Assembly (NCBI GenBank): GCA_910574015.1
Contig: CAJSYQ010000008.1
Span: 43,684 to 107,683 of the forward strand
Reading direction: 5' to 3'
From: Eubacteriaceae bacterium
GTDB taxonomy: Bacteria > Bacillota > Clostridia > Lachnospirales > Lachnospiraceae
Length of the DNA: 64,000 nucleotides
Below, in pieces: positions 1 to 8,479 of this stretch. The first letter of the stretch is position 1. The number at the start of each line of letters is the position of its first letter. Both the position numbers and the translations under genes were made by a program. The notes under the pieces were generated by a model that saw nothing but the letters and a program-made list of their open reading frames with translations, was not told the DNA's origin and did not search any database.

Positions 1-516
1 CTCCCAGGATGTATGCTCCGCCCTGCACACAAAAGGTCCGATCTGCTTGGTATACGCCCTCACCCGGATCCCTAGTTCTCCTAGGATCTTTGCCGCCACC
101 GCGCCTGCCGCCACCCGGCCGGTGGTCTCCCTGCCGGAGGAACGCCCGCCGCCACGGTAATCCCGGAAACCATACTTGGCGTCAAAGGTATAATCCGCAT
201 GACCCGGTCGGTAATACTGCGCGATATCCGAATAATCCTTTGACTTCTGTGAAGTATTCTCCACCATCATGGAAATGGGAGTCCCTGTTGTCCTGCCCTC
301 AAATATCCCCGAAAGAAGCTTCACCTCGTCCGATTCCTTCCTGGGCGTGGAATAACGCGTCTGCCCCGGGCTCCTGCGATCCAAAAACGGCTGAATATCT
401 GCCTCCGACAGCGCAATGCCTGCCGGACACCCATCCACCACGACCCCGATGCCGTGCCCGTGGGATTCCCCCCATGTTGATATCTTAAAAATCTCCCCCA
501 TTACTGAACCAGCCAT
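1..516 (-). CDS. aroC: Chorismate synthase, N-terminal part (cut by window edge)
   Basis: Chorismate synthase converts EPSP to chorismate with reduced FMN, the last shared step of aromatic biosynthesis. Translating the minus strand from ATG 514-516 gives [20 protein letters not shown], the family N-terminal signature, followed by [10 protein letters not shown], a D-R-R-x-P-G-Q segment and the [11 protein letters not shown]-binding region. The start is set by a GGAAG about seven bases upstream. The C-terminal half lies beyond position 1, so length and stop cannot be judged. It is divergent from the cheX-like gene at 599. Identity is firm; it is partial only because of the window edge. Confidence 0.93.
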   Translation of the reverse strand, partial: MAGSVMGEIFKISTWGESHGHGIGVVVDGCPAGIALSEADIQPFLDRRSPGQTRYSTPRKESDEVKLLSGIFEGRTTGTPISMMVENTSQKSKDYSDIAQYYRPGHADYTFDAKYGFRDYRGGGRSSGRETTGRVAAGAVAAKILGELGIRVRAYTKQIGPFVCRAEHTSWE

Positions 517-563
517 TTTCACACTTCCTTTCAAAACTTCTTTCCTTTTTCTCCGTTCTATTG

Positions 564-569
564 TATAAT
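564..569 (+). promoter_or_regulatory. -10 element before cheX-like/cheY
   Basis: A TATAAT lies about 30 bases upstream of the ATG at 599. No convincing -35 hexamer sits 17 bases upstream, so the promoter call rests on the -10 alone. Confidence 0.4.
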
Positions 570-598
570 AAAATAAGTACAATTGAAAGGAGATTTTT

Positions 599-1468
599 AT
601 GTTTAGTCAGTTTTTTGGAAATTATTTGTTGGAAAACCAGAAAATCACCGCTGAGCAGTTCGCCTCCTGTATTGAATACACAAAGGCTAATCGTGTAAAA
701 CTGGGGTTTATCGCCGAAACCAAAGGAATGCTCTCATCCAGTCAGGCTAATGAGCTAAACTATCTGCAGATGAATTCCGACAAACGTTTCGGAGATCTGG
801 CTGTGGAAAAGGGATATCTTACGGAAGCAGAGGTTGATTATCTACTGGGACTTCAGGGGAACCCATATCTGACTTTCGTTCAGGCATTACAGGAAAAAGG
901 TCTGTTTACTTCAGATGAGATCAACAGCAGCCTTGCTGCTTTTCAGGAAGCCAATCATTTCTCGGAGGAAGTGATGGAGGCGATCAAAAATGCTGATATA
1001 GATGATATGCTGCCTGCTTTTGTAGAAGCACCGGACAACCGCTATCTTGGTCTGATCGGACTGGCACTCAGGAACATTATCCGCTTTGTCAGCTCCTATC
1101 TGCGCATCGAGGAAGGTTCCTTCGTATCCTCCGTAAAGGCAAGATATCTCGCATACCAGCATACAATAGGCGACTATGAGGGTTTTCTCGGTTTCTGTTC
1201 CGATGACGACGGCATTCTTGCCATAGCAGAGGGGTACGCAAAGGAAAGTTTTGGAACCGTCGATGAAGATGCGCTTGATTCCGTCGGCGAATTTACAAAC
1301 TGCGTAAACGGCCTGTATGCCGCAGAATTGAGCTATCAAAATGTCCATCTGGACATGAAACCGCCAGAGCTTCTTTTTGATGCTGCTATCGAAGAGGACA
1401 ATACATTTTATTCACTTCCCATCTTCGTGGAAGGCAGGAGATCAAACTTAATCGTGAAATTAGCTTGA
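599..1468 (+). CDS. CheX/CheC-like phosphatase with N-terminal MshEN-like repeats
   Basis: The C-terminal half (about residues 150-289) looks like the CheC/CheX/FliY phosphatase fold. It has the pattern D-x3-E-x2-N in DSVGEFTN followed by a Gly, the signature that supplies the Glu and Asn that dephosphorylate CheY-P. The N-terminal half holds two or three short helical repeats, such as [20 protein letters not shown], resembling the MshEN/GspE N-terminal module, which in other proteins can bind c-di-GMP. Its start has a strong AAAGGAG. The gene is 17 bases upstream of a cheY-like regulator, so the two probably form a kinase-independent CheY/phosphatase pair. The phosphatase fold is fairly sure; the N-terminal assignment is an inference from sequence pattern. 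Confidence 0.75.
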   Translation: MFSQFFGNYLLENQKITAEQFASCIEYTKANRVKLGFIAETKGMLSSSQANELNYLQMNSDKRFGDLAVEKGYLTEAEVDYLLGLQGNPYLTFVQALQEKGLFTSDEINSSLAAFQEANHFSEEVMEAIKNADIDDMLPAFVEAPDNRYLGLIGLALRNIIRFVSSYLRIEEGSFVSSVKARYLAYQHTIGDYEGFLGFCSDDDGILAIAEGYAKESFGTVDEDALDSVGEFTNCVNGLYAAELSYQNVHLDMKPPELLFDAAIEEDNTFYSLPIFVEGRRSNLIVKLA

Positions 1469-1485
1469 CAGGAGGAATGTAAACC

Positions 1486-1845
1486 ATGGCAAAAATATTA
1501 ATTGTTGATGATTCCCGTGTATCCCGCCGAATGCTGCGCGGCATTCTCACGAAAGCCGGACACGAGGTTATCGGCGAGGCGGACAACGGGCAGGAAGGCT
1601 ACGAAAAATTTATCGAGCTTGATCCAGATATTGTTACTATGGATATCACTATGCCGGTCCTCGATGGTCTTGGAGCTCTGGAAAAGATCATGGAGCTCAA
1701 CAGTGAGGCGAATATCATTATGGTCACGGCTGCCGGCCAGAAAGAAAAAATGGTAGAAGCCATCAAGCACGGCGCCATCGAATTTATCCAGAAACCCTTT
1801 AACCCCGATCAGATCACTACTGCCATTGAACATCTTATGCCCTGA
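1486..1845 (+). CDS. cheY: CheY-like stand-alone response regulator
   Basis: A 119-residue single receiver domain with no output domain. Acidic residues D8 and D9, the phospho-acceptor D53 (in VTMDITMP), T81 and K103 (in QKPF) are all present, so it should be phosphorylated and switch in the normal way. As a CheY it would carry signal from CheA to the flagellar switch. An AGGAGG-type site precedes the ATG. It follows the CheX-like gene with 17 bases between them and ends before a strong terminator, making a two-gene transcript. No cheA is in the window. Confidence 0.88.
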   Translation: MAKILIVDDSRVSRRMLRGILTKAGHEVIGEADNGQEGYEKFIELDPDIVTMDITMPVLDGLGALEKIMELNSEANIIMVTAAGQKEKMVEAIKHGAIEFIQKPFNPDQITTAIEHLMP

Positions 1846-1860
1846 TACATCGTTATTTAC

Positions 1861-1937
1861 AGGTTTCCTTCTCCCGGTTCAACGCCGCCCTTGAACGGCA
1901 TACCGGACCGGCCGGTAAGAGAAGGAAACCTTTTTTA
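1861..1937 (+). terminator. Rho-independent terminator after cheY
   Basis: AGGTTTCCTTCTC at 1861 pairs with GAGAAGGAAACCT ending near 1931 and is followed by a run of six T. The loop holds further GC-rich pairing (ACCGGCCGGT). Confidence 0.85.
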
Positions 1938-1970
1938 CTTTTTTACTTATTATCGCAATGGTAATTTCGA

Positions 1971-3176
1971 CTAAAACCCAACCCGGATTCTTGTGACAAA
2001 GCTGTCAAACCCGGCAATGGTATCATTGAATTCTCTTTCTGTCATAATCCCGGTGATAAATCCAAATTCGCCGTCCACAACGCCGTCCAGAGCCTCGATC
2101 TCTTCAAACTCCGTTTCCGCCTTTCCTCTCTCCGACTCACTGATCCGGACAAAGAAACGGTTTTTCATCTCATCCATCGGCGCCACCGGCATCTTCTCAT
2201 CCTCCCAGATAGTCATTACATTGATGTTCATATGTTTCACAGCATCCACGACATCCGATACCACTGCGCTTGCCGTGGCCTCTTTCCCGGCGCCCTTTCC
2301 ATAGAACATAACATCCCCCAGCATATTTCCTGTCACACAGATTGCGTTAAACACATCGTTCACTGCATAGAGAGGGTTATCGCTGCGGATCATCTGCGGC
2401 GCAACCATGGCATAGAGTTTTCCGCCAATCTTTTTACTGGTACCAAAAATCTTGATCGCCGCACCGATAGATTTTGCATAACGGATATCCTCTGCCGTGA
2501 TTTTCGTAATCCCCTCTGTATAAATATCCTCATAATCCACCTGCTGCCCATATGCCAGCGAAGTCAGTATCGCAATCTTGCGGCAGGCATCGTATCCTTC
2601 TACATCCGCCGTGGGATCCTTCTCTGCATAGCCAAGCTCCTGCGCCTCCCGCAGCACACTATCAAAATCAGAGCCGTCCTGCGCCATCTTAGTGAGAATA
2701 TAATTCGTCGTACCATTCAGTATGCCGTTTATCTGCTCGATCCTGTCTGCCGTAAGGCTCTGATTCAGCGGACGGATCACCGGAATCCCTCCGCCCACAC
2801 TGGCCTCGAAGAGAAAATTCACGCTCTTACTTTTGGCAATATGTACCAGTTCGGCGCCATAAGCCGCTACCAGCTCTTTGTTGGAGGTACACACACTCTT
2901 GCCAGACAAAAGGGCCTTCTTCACAAATTCATAGGCGGGCTTCGTGCCTCCCATAGTCTCCACCACAATGGAAATCTCCGGGTCGTCTAGGATCACGTTA
3001 AAATCATGAACAATCTTACTCTGGACCGGATCCTCCGGAAAATCCCGGAGATCCAGCACATACTTTACTCCTACTTCCTGTCCTGCTCTTTTGGCAATTA
3101 TATTGGCATTGGTATTCAGCACCTTCACCACTCCCGAGCCTACTGTGCCATAACCTAAAACCGCTATCTTAATCAT
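1971..3176 (-). CDS. hom: Homoserine dehydrogenase
   Basis: This 401-residue protein reduces aspartate semialdehyde to homoserine, the branch to threonine and methionine. It opens with the Rossmann motif GYGTVGSG, carries SNKELVA, GGGIPVI and the signature LNGTTNYIL, and ends with a regulatory ACT-like domain (about residues 340-401), through which this family is usually inhibited by threonine. Its ATG lies inside the end of cheW (8-base overlap), so translation is coupled. It is the last gene of the secA-prfB-cheW-hom run. Placement next to a chemotaxis gene is odd but the identity is clear. Confidence 0.95.
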   Translation of the reverse strand: MIKIAVLGYGTVGSGVVKVLNTNANIIAKRAGQEVGVKYVLDLRDFPEDPVQSKIVHDFNVILDDPEISIVVETMGGTKPAYEFVKKALLSGKSVCTSNKELVAAYGAELVHIAKSKSVNFLFEASVGGGIPVIRPLNQSLTADRIEQINGILNGTTNYILTKMAQDGSDFDSVLREAQELGYAEKDPTADVEGYDACRKIAILTSLAYGQQVDYEDIYTEGITKITAEDIRYAKSIGAAIKIFGTSKKIGGKLYAMVAPQMIRSDNPLYAVNDVFNAICVTGNMLGDVMFYGKGAGKEATASAVVSDVVDAVKHMNINVMTIWEDEKMPVAPMDEMKNRFFVRISESERGKAETEFEEIEALDGVVDGEFGFITGIMTEREFNDTIAGFDSFVTRIRVGF

Positions 3177-3642
3177 CGTCTTCTTCCTCCATCCTGTCTA
3201 AGATTTCGCCGACTGACACCCACTCCGCCTCATTGATGAGATTCTCCGGATTGATCACCAAAATCAGCTCACTGCCAATCCTGGCAACAAAATCTGCATA
3301 TCCGGTCTCCTCGCTCTGAATGATACGCGGAAACTCCTGCGCATTGTCATTGTCGATCTGCAGTATTCTGTAAATCCCATCTACAATACAGGCAATCTTC
3401 CCATTCCTTGTGCGGAATACAAGAAGCTTTGTCTTTTCTGTCACATCTGCTGGAGGCAGGATCAGGCGTTTTTTCAACGCCATTACCGGAATCAGCTCTC
3501 CCCGGATATCCGCCACACCCTCCATAAAATCCGGCAGCCCTGTCGGCCGGGCCAGTTCCCGGTGCTTCTCGATCCCCTGCATATGGTCTACATCTACACC
3601 ATACATTTTGCCGCTTAAGTAAAATGAAACAATTTCCTTCAT
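3169..3642 (-). CDS. cheW: CheW-like chemotaxis coupling protein
   Basis: A 157-residue single CheW domain. Typical motifs are FYLSGKMYGVDVDHMQGI near the N terminus, then RGELIPVMALKKRL and NPENLIN. CheW proteins bridge chemoreceptors and CheA in the signalling array. It ends with an acidic tail (EEEDDD). It starts 19 bases after prfB and overlaps hom by 8 bases, so it seems to be transcribed with secretion and translation genes rather than with a che operon. A solitary CheW like this could serve receptors elsewhere, such as the MCP at 35-37 kb. Confidence 0.9.
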   Translation of the reverse strand: MKEIVSFYLSGKMYGVDVDHMQGIEKHRELARPTGLPDFMEGVADIRGELIPVMALKKRLILPPADVTEKTKLLVFRTRNGKIACIVDGIYRILQIDNDNAQEFPRIIQSEETGYADFVARIGSELILVINPENLINEAEWVSVGEILDRMEEEDDD

Positions 3643-3661
3643 TCGCTGCCCTTCTCTCTTA

Positions 3662-4766
3662 TCAACTGTTGATCCACTTCAGGTACGCATTCATAAACAG
3701 ATCAATACCGCCGTCCATCACGGCAGACACATTTCCCGTCTCTGCCTCGGTGCGGTGATCCTTCACCATAGTATATGGCTGCATCACATAGGACCGGATC
3801 TGGTTTCCCCATCCGATTTCTTTCACCTCGCCGCGGATATCCGACTCCTTCGCCAGATTTTCCTGCTCTCGCAGCAGCAGGAGCTTTGCTTTCAGCATCT
3901 GCATCGCCTTATCCTTATTCATATGCTGCGAGCGCTCATTCTGGCACTGGACTACGATTCCTGTAGGGAAATGCGTAATGCGGATGGCAGAAGAGGTCTT
4001 ATTGATATGCTGCCCTCCCGCGCCGCTGGAGCGGTAGGTGTCAATCCGTATATCATCGTCATTAATCTCAATATCAATATCCTGCTGGATATCCGGCATC
4101 ACATCGCAGGAGACAAAAGACGTCTGTCTCTTGCCCGCCGCATTAAATGGCGAGATCCGCACCAGACGATGTACGCCATGCTCACTCTTCAAATATCCAT
4201 ACACATTTTCACCGCTGATCTCCAGTGTCACGGACTTCAGCCCGGCCTCATCCCCATCCAGGGAGTCCAGCACCTTCACGCTGAATCCTCTCTTGTCCGC
4301 CCAGCGCTCATACATCCGGCAGAGCATGCTGGCCCAGTCACAGCTCTCGGTTCCTCCAGCGCCCGCATGGAGGGTCAGTATGGCATTCTCGGAATCATGC
4401 TCCCCTGTGAGCATCGTCGTGATCCGAAGCTCGTCAAATGTCTTCTTAAAGTTCTCAAACTCACCCTGGATTTCCGGGATCAGAGACTCGTCTTCTTCCT
4501 CGTTCCCCATCTCGATCAGGGTCATCATATCCTCATAGGCGCCGCTGAGCTCATCGGCGCGGCTAATGATGTCCTTGAGATCCTTTACCTCCTTCATGTC
4601 CGCACTGGCCTTCTCCGCGTTTTCCCAGAAATCCGGCGCCTCCATATTCCTCTCAAGCTCTTCTACCCTCAGCTTCTTATCTGCTAAGTTAAAGTGAATC
4701 CCTTACTTCCAAAAGGGGTTTCTCAAAACTGCTTAATTCGATTCGGATATTATCCAGTTCGACCAC
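3662..4766 (-). CDS. prfB: Peptide chain release factor 2, with programmed +1 frameshift
   Basis: RF2 releases peptides at UGA and UAA. The main frame (4690 to 3662) contains the SPF stop-recognition tripeptide (RISPFNAAG) and the catalytic GGQ (GAGGQHINK). The first 25 codons lie in another frame, from a GTG at 4764-4766 preceded by GGTGGTG, and end at an in-frame stop at 4689-4691. The junction reads CTT TAA C after an AAGGGA Shine-Dalgarno-like stretch, the standard autoregulatory +1 site, but with UAA where UGA is usual. The product would be about 367 residues, normal for RF2. It is 34 bases downstream of secA. An annotation starting at ATG 4645 would miss the N terminus. Confidence 0.93.
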
Positions 4767-4800
4767 TTTTCTTCACCACCTATTTTATATTTTTAGTCTG

Positions 4801-7365
4801 CTACGCTCTTCCGCAGCAATGCTTGTATTTCTTGCCCGATCCACATGGACACGGGTCATTTCTGCCAACCTTCTCTGATTTTCTCACCACCGGGGCATTG
4901 GCACTGTCATCCCGGTTCGTTCCCGTGACCTTCGCCACCTGCTCCCGCTCTACCTTTTCCTCGATGCGCACATGCATCAGCATCCGCACCGTCTCTTCCC
5001 GGATGGACTCTGTCATCTCATTAAACATATCGTATCCCTGCATACGATATTCCACCACCGGATCCCTCTGGCCAAATGCCTGCAGGCCGATGCCCTGCCG
5101 GAGCTGATCCATGTCGTCGATATGGTTCATCCATCGGCTGTCCGTCGCCTTCAGAAGTACCACTCTCTCGATCTCCCGGATCTGTTCTTTCTCCGGGAAC
5201 TCCGCCTCTTTCTCTTCGTACAGCTGAACGGCCTCCTCCTGGAGCTGCTGGATCAGATCCGCCTTCGTGATCCCCTCAAACCTCTCCCGGTCAAATACAA
5301 CCGGTTTCACCGGAATCATCGGGATCAGGATCTCGTTGAGTTCATTCAGGTTCCATTCCTCCGGAAGTTGATCTTCCCCAATAACCGCGCCCACATATTT
5401 CTCCACCAGCTGCTGGATCATCTGGATGATATCTTCCCTCATGTCGTCGCCGTCCAGTACCTTGCGCCGCTCCTCATAGATGATCTCTCTCTGCTCATTG
5501 TTGATCTGGTCATATTCCAGCAGGTTCTTGCGGATGCCGTAGTTGTTGCCCTCAATCTTTTTCTGGGCCCGCTCAATGGCTTTGCTGAGCATCTTGTGCT
5601 GAATCTGCTCTCCCTCCGGTATACCCAGGGAATTGAACATCTGCATCAGATTCTGGGATCCAAAGAGCCGCATCAGGTCATCTTCCAGGGAAATATAGAA
5701 TTTGGATTCACCGGGATCCCCCTGACGGCCGGAACGGCCGCGCAGCTGGTTATCAATACGTCTCGACTCATGCCGCTCCGTGCCGATGATCTTCAGGCCG
5801 CCCAGCTCCACAACTCCCTCGCCGAGTTTAATATCTGTACCACGCCCCGCCATATTGGTGGCGATGGTCACAGCGCCCATCAGGCCCGCATCGGCGATAA
5901 TATCTGCCTCCATCTCATGGAATTTGGCATTCAGCACCTTGTGCGGCACCCCGCGCTTTTTCAATATCTGGGACAATTCCTCTGACGACTCGATGGTTAT
6001 GGTTCCCACAAGCACAGGCTGACCCTTCTCATGGCTCTCCACAATCTCATCCACAATGGCATTCAGCTTCTCCCGCTTGGTCTTGTAGACGGAATCGTTC
6101 TGGTCCACACGCTGGATTGGCAGATTCGTCGGAACCTCCACTACATCCATTCCGTAGATCTCACGGAATTCTTTCTCTTCTGTCAGGGCAGTACCGGTCA
6201 TACCACATTTTTTGTTATATTTATTAAAGAAGTTCTGAAAGGTAATAGTAGCCAGCGTCTTGCTCTCTCTCTTAACCTTTACGTGTTCCTTCGCCTCAAT
6301 GGCCTGGTGCAGACCGTCCGAATAACGTCGTCCCGGCATGATACGTCCGGTAAATTCATCCACGATCAGCACCTGATCGTCCTTCACCACATAGTCCTTG
6401 TCCAGATGCATCAGGGCATGGGCACGCAGAGACAGGTTCACGCAGTGCTGGATCTCCAGGTTCTCGGGATCGGCAAGATTCTCCAGGTGGAAGAAGCGCT
6501 CTACTTTCTTTACGCCCTCCTCCGTCAGGTTCACGGTTTTCTCTTTTTCATTTGCCACATAGTCTCCGGTCTCGCCGCTGTCCTCTTTCATGATGATGTC
6601 CATTTTGGAGAGTTCCTTTTCCGTACCTCTTTTCAGCTGACGCACCAGATTATCACAGGCCTCATAGATTTTTGTGGATTTGCCGCTGGATCCGGATATG
6701 ATAAGAGGTGTCCTGGCCTCATCAATAAGAACCGAATCCACCTCATCCACGATGGCATAGTGCAGATTCCTCTGCACGAGCTGCTCATTGTAGATCACCA
6801 TATTGTCACGGAGATAATCAAATCCCAGTTCATTATTGGTAGCATAGGTGATATCACAGTTATATGCTTCCCGCCTCTCATCGTTGTCCATACTGTTTAG
6901 GATCACACCTACCGTCAGGCCAAGAAACTGATGGATCTGTCCCATCCACTCCGCATCTCGCTTTGCCAGATAGTCATTGACTGTCACGATGTGCACTCCT
7001 TTGCCCTCAAGTGCGTTCAGATAGGCAGGCAGCGTTGATACCAGCGTCTTACCCTCACCGGTGCGCATCTCTGTAATGCGCCCCTGATGCAGAATCACGC
7101 CGCCGATAAGCTGTACACGGAAATGGCGGAGGCCGATGGTTCTCCGGGATGCCTCCCGCACAACGGCGTAGGCTTCCGGAAGGATATCATCCAGCGTCTC
7201 GCCCGCCTCCAGCCTCTTCTTGAATTCCGGTGTCTTCGCCTTCAGCTCTTCATCCGAAAGCTTCTCCATCTCCGGTTCCATGCCTTCGATTTTATCCACG
7301 ATGGGAATCACACGCTTCACTTCGCGTTCACTGTGAGTTCCAATCACTTTACTCAATAATCCCAT
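4801..7365 (-). CDS. secA: Preprotein translocase ATPase SecA
   Basis: SecA drives export of unfolded proteins through SecYEG. The 854-residue product has Walker A (MRTGEGKT), [14 protein letters not shown], the helicase segment [10 protein letters not shown], an R-G-R-x-G-R-Q-G-D motif and a C-terminal zinc motif ([13 protein letters not shown]) for SecB or ribosome contact. The frame is open upstream to 7494, but the start is placed at ATG 7363-7365 because the family N terminus MGLLSKVIG begins there and a GGAGAG lies six bases before it. It heads the run secA-prfB-cheW-hom, with its own promoter at 7415-7443. Confidence 0.96.
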   Translation of the reverse strand: MGLLSKVIGTHSEREVKRVIPIVDKIEGMEPEMEKLSDEELKAKTPEFKKRLEAGETLDDILPEAYAVVREASRRTIGLRHFRVQLIGGVILHQGRITEMRTGEGKTLVSTLPAYLNALEGKGVHIVTVNDYLAKRDAEWMGQIHQFLGLTVGVILNSMDNDERREAYNCDITYATNNELGFDYLRDNMVIYNEQLVQRNLHYAIVDEVDSVLIDEARTPLIISGSSGKSTKIYEACDNLVRQLKRGTEKELSKMDIIMKEDSGETGDYVANEKEKTVNLTEEGVKKVERFFHLENLADPENLEIQHCVNLSLRAHALMHLDKDYVVKDDQVLIVDEFTGRIMPGRRYSDGLHQAIEAKEHVKVKRESKTLATITFQNFFNKYNKKCGMTGTALTEEKEFREIYGMDVVEVPTNLPIQRVDQNDSVYKTKREKLNAIVDEIVESHEKGQPVLVGTITIESSEELSQILKKRGVPHKVLNAKFHEMEADIIADAGLMGAVTIATNMAGRGTDIKLGEGVVELGGLKIIGTERHESRRIDNQLRGRSGRQGDPGESKFYISLEDDLMRLFGSQNLMQMFNSLGIPEGEQIQHKMLSKAIERAQKKIEGNNYGIRKNLLEYDQINNEQREIIYEERRKVLDGDDMREDIIQMIQQLVEKYVGAVIGEDQLPEEWNLNELNEILIPMIPVKPVVFDRERFEGITKADLIQQLQEEAVQLYEEKEAEFPEKEQIREIERVVLLKATDSRWMNHIDDMDQLRQGIGLQAFGQRDPVVEYRMQGYDMFNEMTESIREETVRMLMHVRIEEKVEREQVAKVTGTNRDDSANAPVVRKSEKVGRNDPCPCGSGKKYKHCCGRA

Positions 7366-7414
7366 TCTTTCACTCTCCATTATTTTGTAGCTTATTTCAA
7401 TATAACCCCACATT

Positions 7415-7443
7415 ATTGTAACACTAGTCAGGTGAGGTTGCAA
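7415..7443 (-). promoter_or_regulatory. Sigma-A type promoter for secA operon
   Basis: On the minus strand TTGCAA (7438-7443), a 17-base spacer and TACAAT (7415-7420) lie about 50 bases upstream of the secA start. Confidence 0.65.
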
Positions 7444-7486
7444 CAAATATTTTCTTTCGTGCAACCAAGGGGCGGTATATTTGAAA

Positions 7487-7514
7487 GGGGGCACTTCCTA
7501 GCGAAAGTGCCCCC
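7487..7514 (-). terminator. Perfect 10-bp GC-rich hairpin between hpf and secA
   Basis: GGGGGCACTT (7487-7496) pairs with AAGTGCCCCC (7505-7514) around an 8-base loop. It sits 45 bases beyond the hpf stop. On the minus strand TTTCAAAT follows, so it is a weak terminator or a stabilising 3' end for hpf mRNA rather than a classical T-run terminator. Confidence 0.6.
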
Positions 7515-7558
7515 GAATATACTAGATTCCGGCAAATCCCGGATCCTGTCCTTCCCTG

Positions 7559-8086
7559 TCAGAATTCCGGTTCGATCAGCCCGTATGTATTACCTTTTCT
7601 CTTATAAACAACATTGACCTCGTCTGTCTGACCATTCCGGAATACAAAGAAATTATGCCCCAGAAGCTCCATCTGTACACACGCTTCTTCCGGATCCATC
7701 GGTTTCATGGCAAATTTCTTGGTTCGGATGATCTCAATCTCTTCGTCATCATAAGCATCCTCTTCCAGAAAATCCTTACTCAGCTGCGCTGCTGCCTGTT
7801 CTTTGTCGATCAGCTTATTTTTATATTTGCGAAGCTGTCTCTCAATGATCTCCTCTACGAGATCGATGGCAACATACATATCTGTGCTTGTCTGCTCTGC
7901 ACGAATGATACTGCCCTTCATCGGTATCGTAACTTCAATTTTCTGACGACTCTTCTCTGTACTTAATGTAACATGTACTTCGGTACCGGCATTGAAATAC
8001 CTTTCCAGTTTGCCTATCTTGTCCTCCACCGCTGAACGTAACCCTTCTGTTATGTCGATGTTTCTGCCACTAATTACTAAATTCAT
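7559..8086 (-). CDS. hpf: Ribosome hibernation promoting factor, long form
   Basis: A 175-residue HPF. The N-terminal domain (about 1-100) has the beta-alpha fold that sits in the decoding and tRNA sites of the 30S subunit, and the C-terminal domain (about 120-175, with ITKF-type segment KKFAMKPMDPEEA and HNFFVFRN) dimerises 70S ribosomes into 100S particles. The length marks the long form found in Firmicutes. An AAAGGAGCT precedes the ATG. It lies upstream of secA, as in many Firmicutes, with its own promoter and a hairpin between them. Confidence 0.95.
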   Translation of the reverse strand: MNLVISGRNIDITEGLRSAVEDKIGKLERYFNAGTEVHVTLSTEKSRQKIEVTIPMKGSIIRAEQTSTDMYVAIDLVEEIIERQLRKYKNKLIDKEQAAAQLSKDFLEEDAYDDEEIEIIRTKKFAMKPMDPEEACVQMELLGHNFFVFRNGQTDEVNVVYKRKGNTYGLIEPEF

Positions 8087-8140
8087 AATGCTCAGCTCCT
8101 TTGCCCATAAGTTTCAGGAGAAATATTTTCCTGTAGGTTT

Positions 8141-8169
8141 ATTATACTACAATTCGCCTTTCCGGGCAA
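8141..8169 (-). promoter_or_regulatory. Sigma-A type promoter for hpf
   Basis: Minus-strand TTGCCC (8164-8169), 17-base spacer, TATAAT (8141-8146), about 55 bases upstream of the hpf start. Confidence 0.75.
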
Positions 8170-8258
8170 CTAAATTTTGGCCGCAATTGTATGACAATTA
8201 TTACAATTGTATTAGCCCTCTTTTTTATGCTACAAAAGTCTACTAATTTTGTTGACAA

Positions 8259-8319
8259 TGTTGATAACTATGTGTATAACTGACAAATATCGCAAAATCG
8301 CCCTTTTATTTGTGGATAA
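8259..8319 (-). promoter_or_regulatory. Cluster of DnaA-box-like 9-mers upstream of hpf
   Basis: Three 9-mers on the same strand: TTATCAACA (8259-8267, one mismatch), TTATACACA (8271-8279, matches TTWTNCACA) and TTATCCACA (8311-8319, the consensus box). They sit in an AT-rich gap 90-150 bases upstream of the hpf promoter. Nothing else indicates an origin, so a DnaA-responsive control site is the more modest reading. Confidence 0.5.
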
Positions 8320-8403
8320 CTTTTCGGCTTGTCCTAGTCTACAAATGTCGCCGCACAACCGTTCCTATTTAAATTGTGTACACAATCTATTTCGATCCAT
8401 GCC

Positions 8404-8454
8404 AAAAAAGGTGCTGTGCCGACAGCTTTCGCCTGCCGACACAGCACCTTTCAA
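8404..8454 (-). terminator. Terminator of the NlpC/P60 gene
   Basis: Minus strand AAAGGTGCTGTG pairs with CACAGCACCTTTTTT with further pairing of TCGGCAG and CTGTCGG within; the stem ends in a run of six T at 8404-8409. Confidence 0.88.
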
Positions 8455-8479
8455 AATACTAATTCAACGGATAACCGCC

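Noticed and set aside
3643..3661. T-box or threonine leader before hom
   Set aside because: hom overlaps cheW and is internal to an operon; there is no room for a leader.
4972..6900. Long open frames on the plus strand opposite secA (4972-5985 and 6031-6900)
   Set aside because: They are antisense to a complete, motif-rich secA, have low-complexity His/Leu-rich products and no ribosome sites.
8087..8479. Chromosome origin (oriC)
   Set aside because: DnaA-box-like sites are present but no dnaA, dnaN, recF, gyrB or rpmH is near, and no AT-rich unwinding element of usual form was seen.
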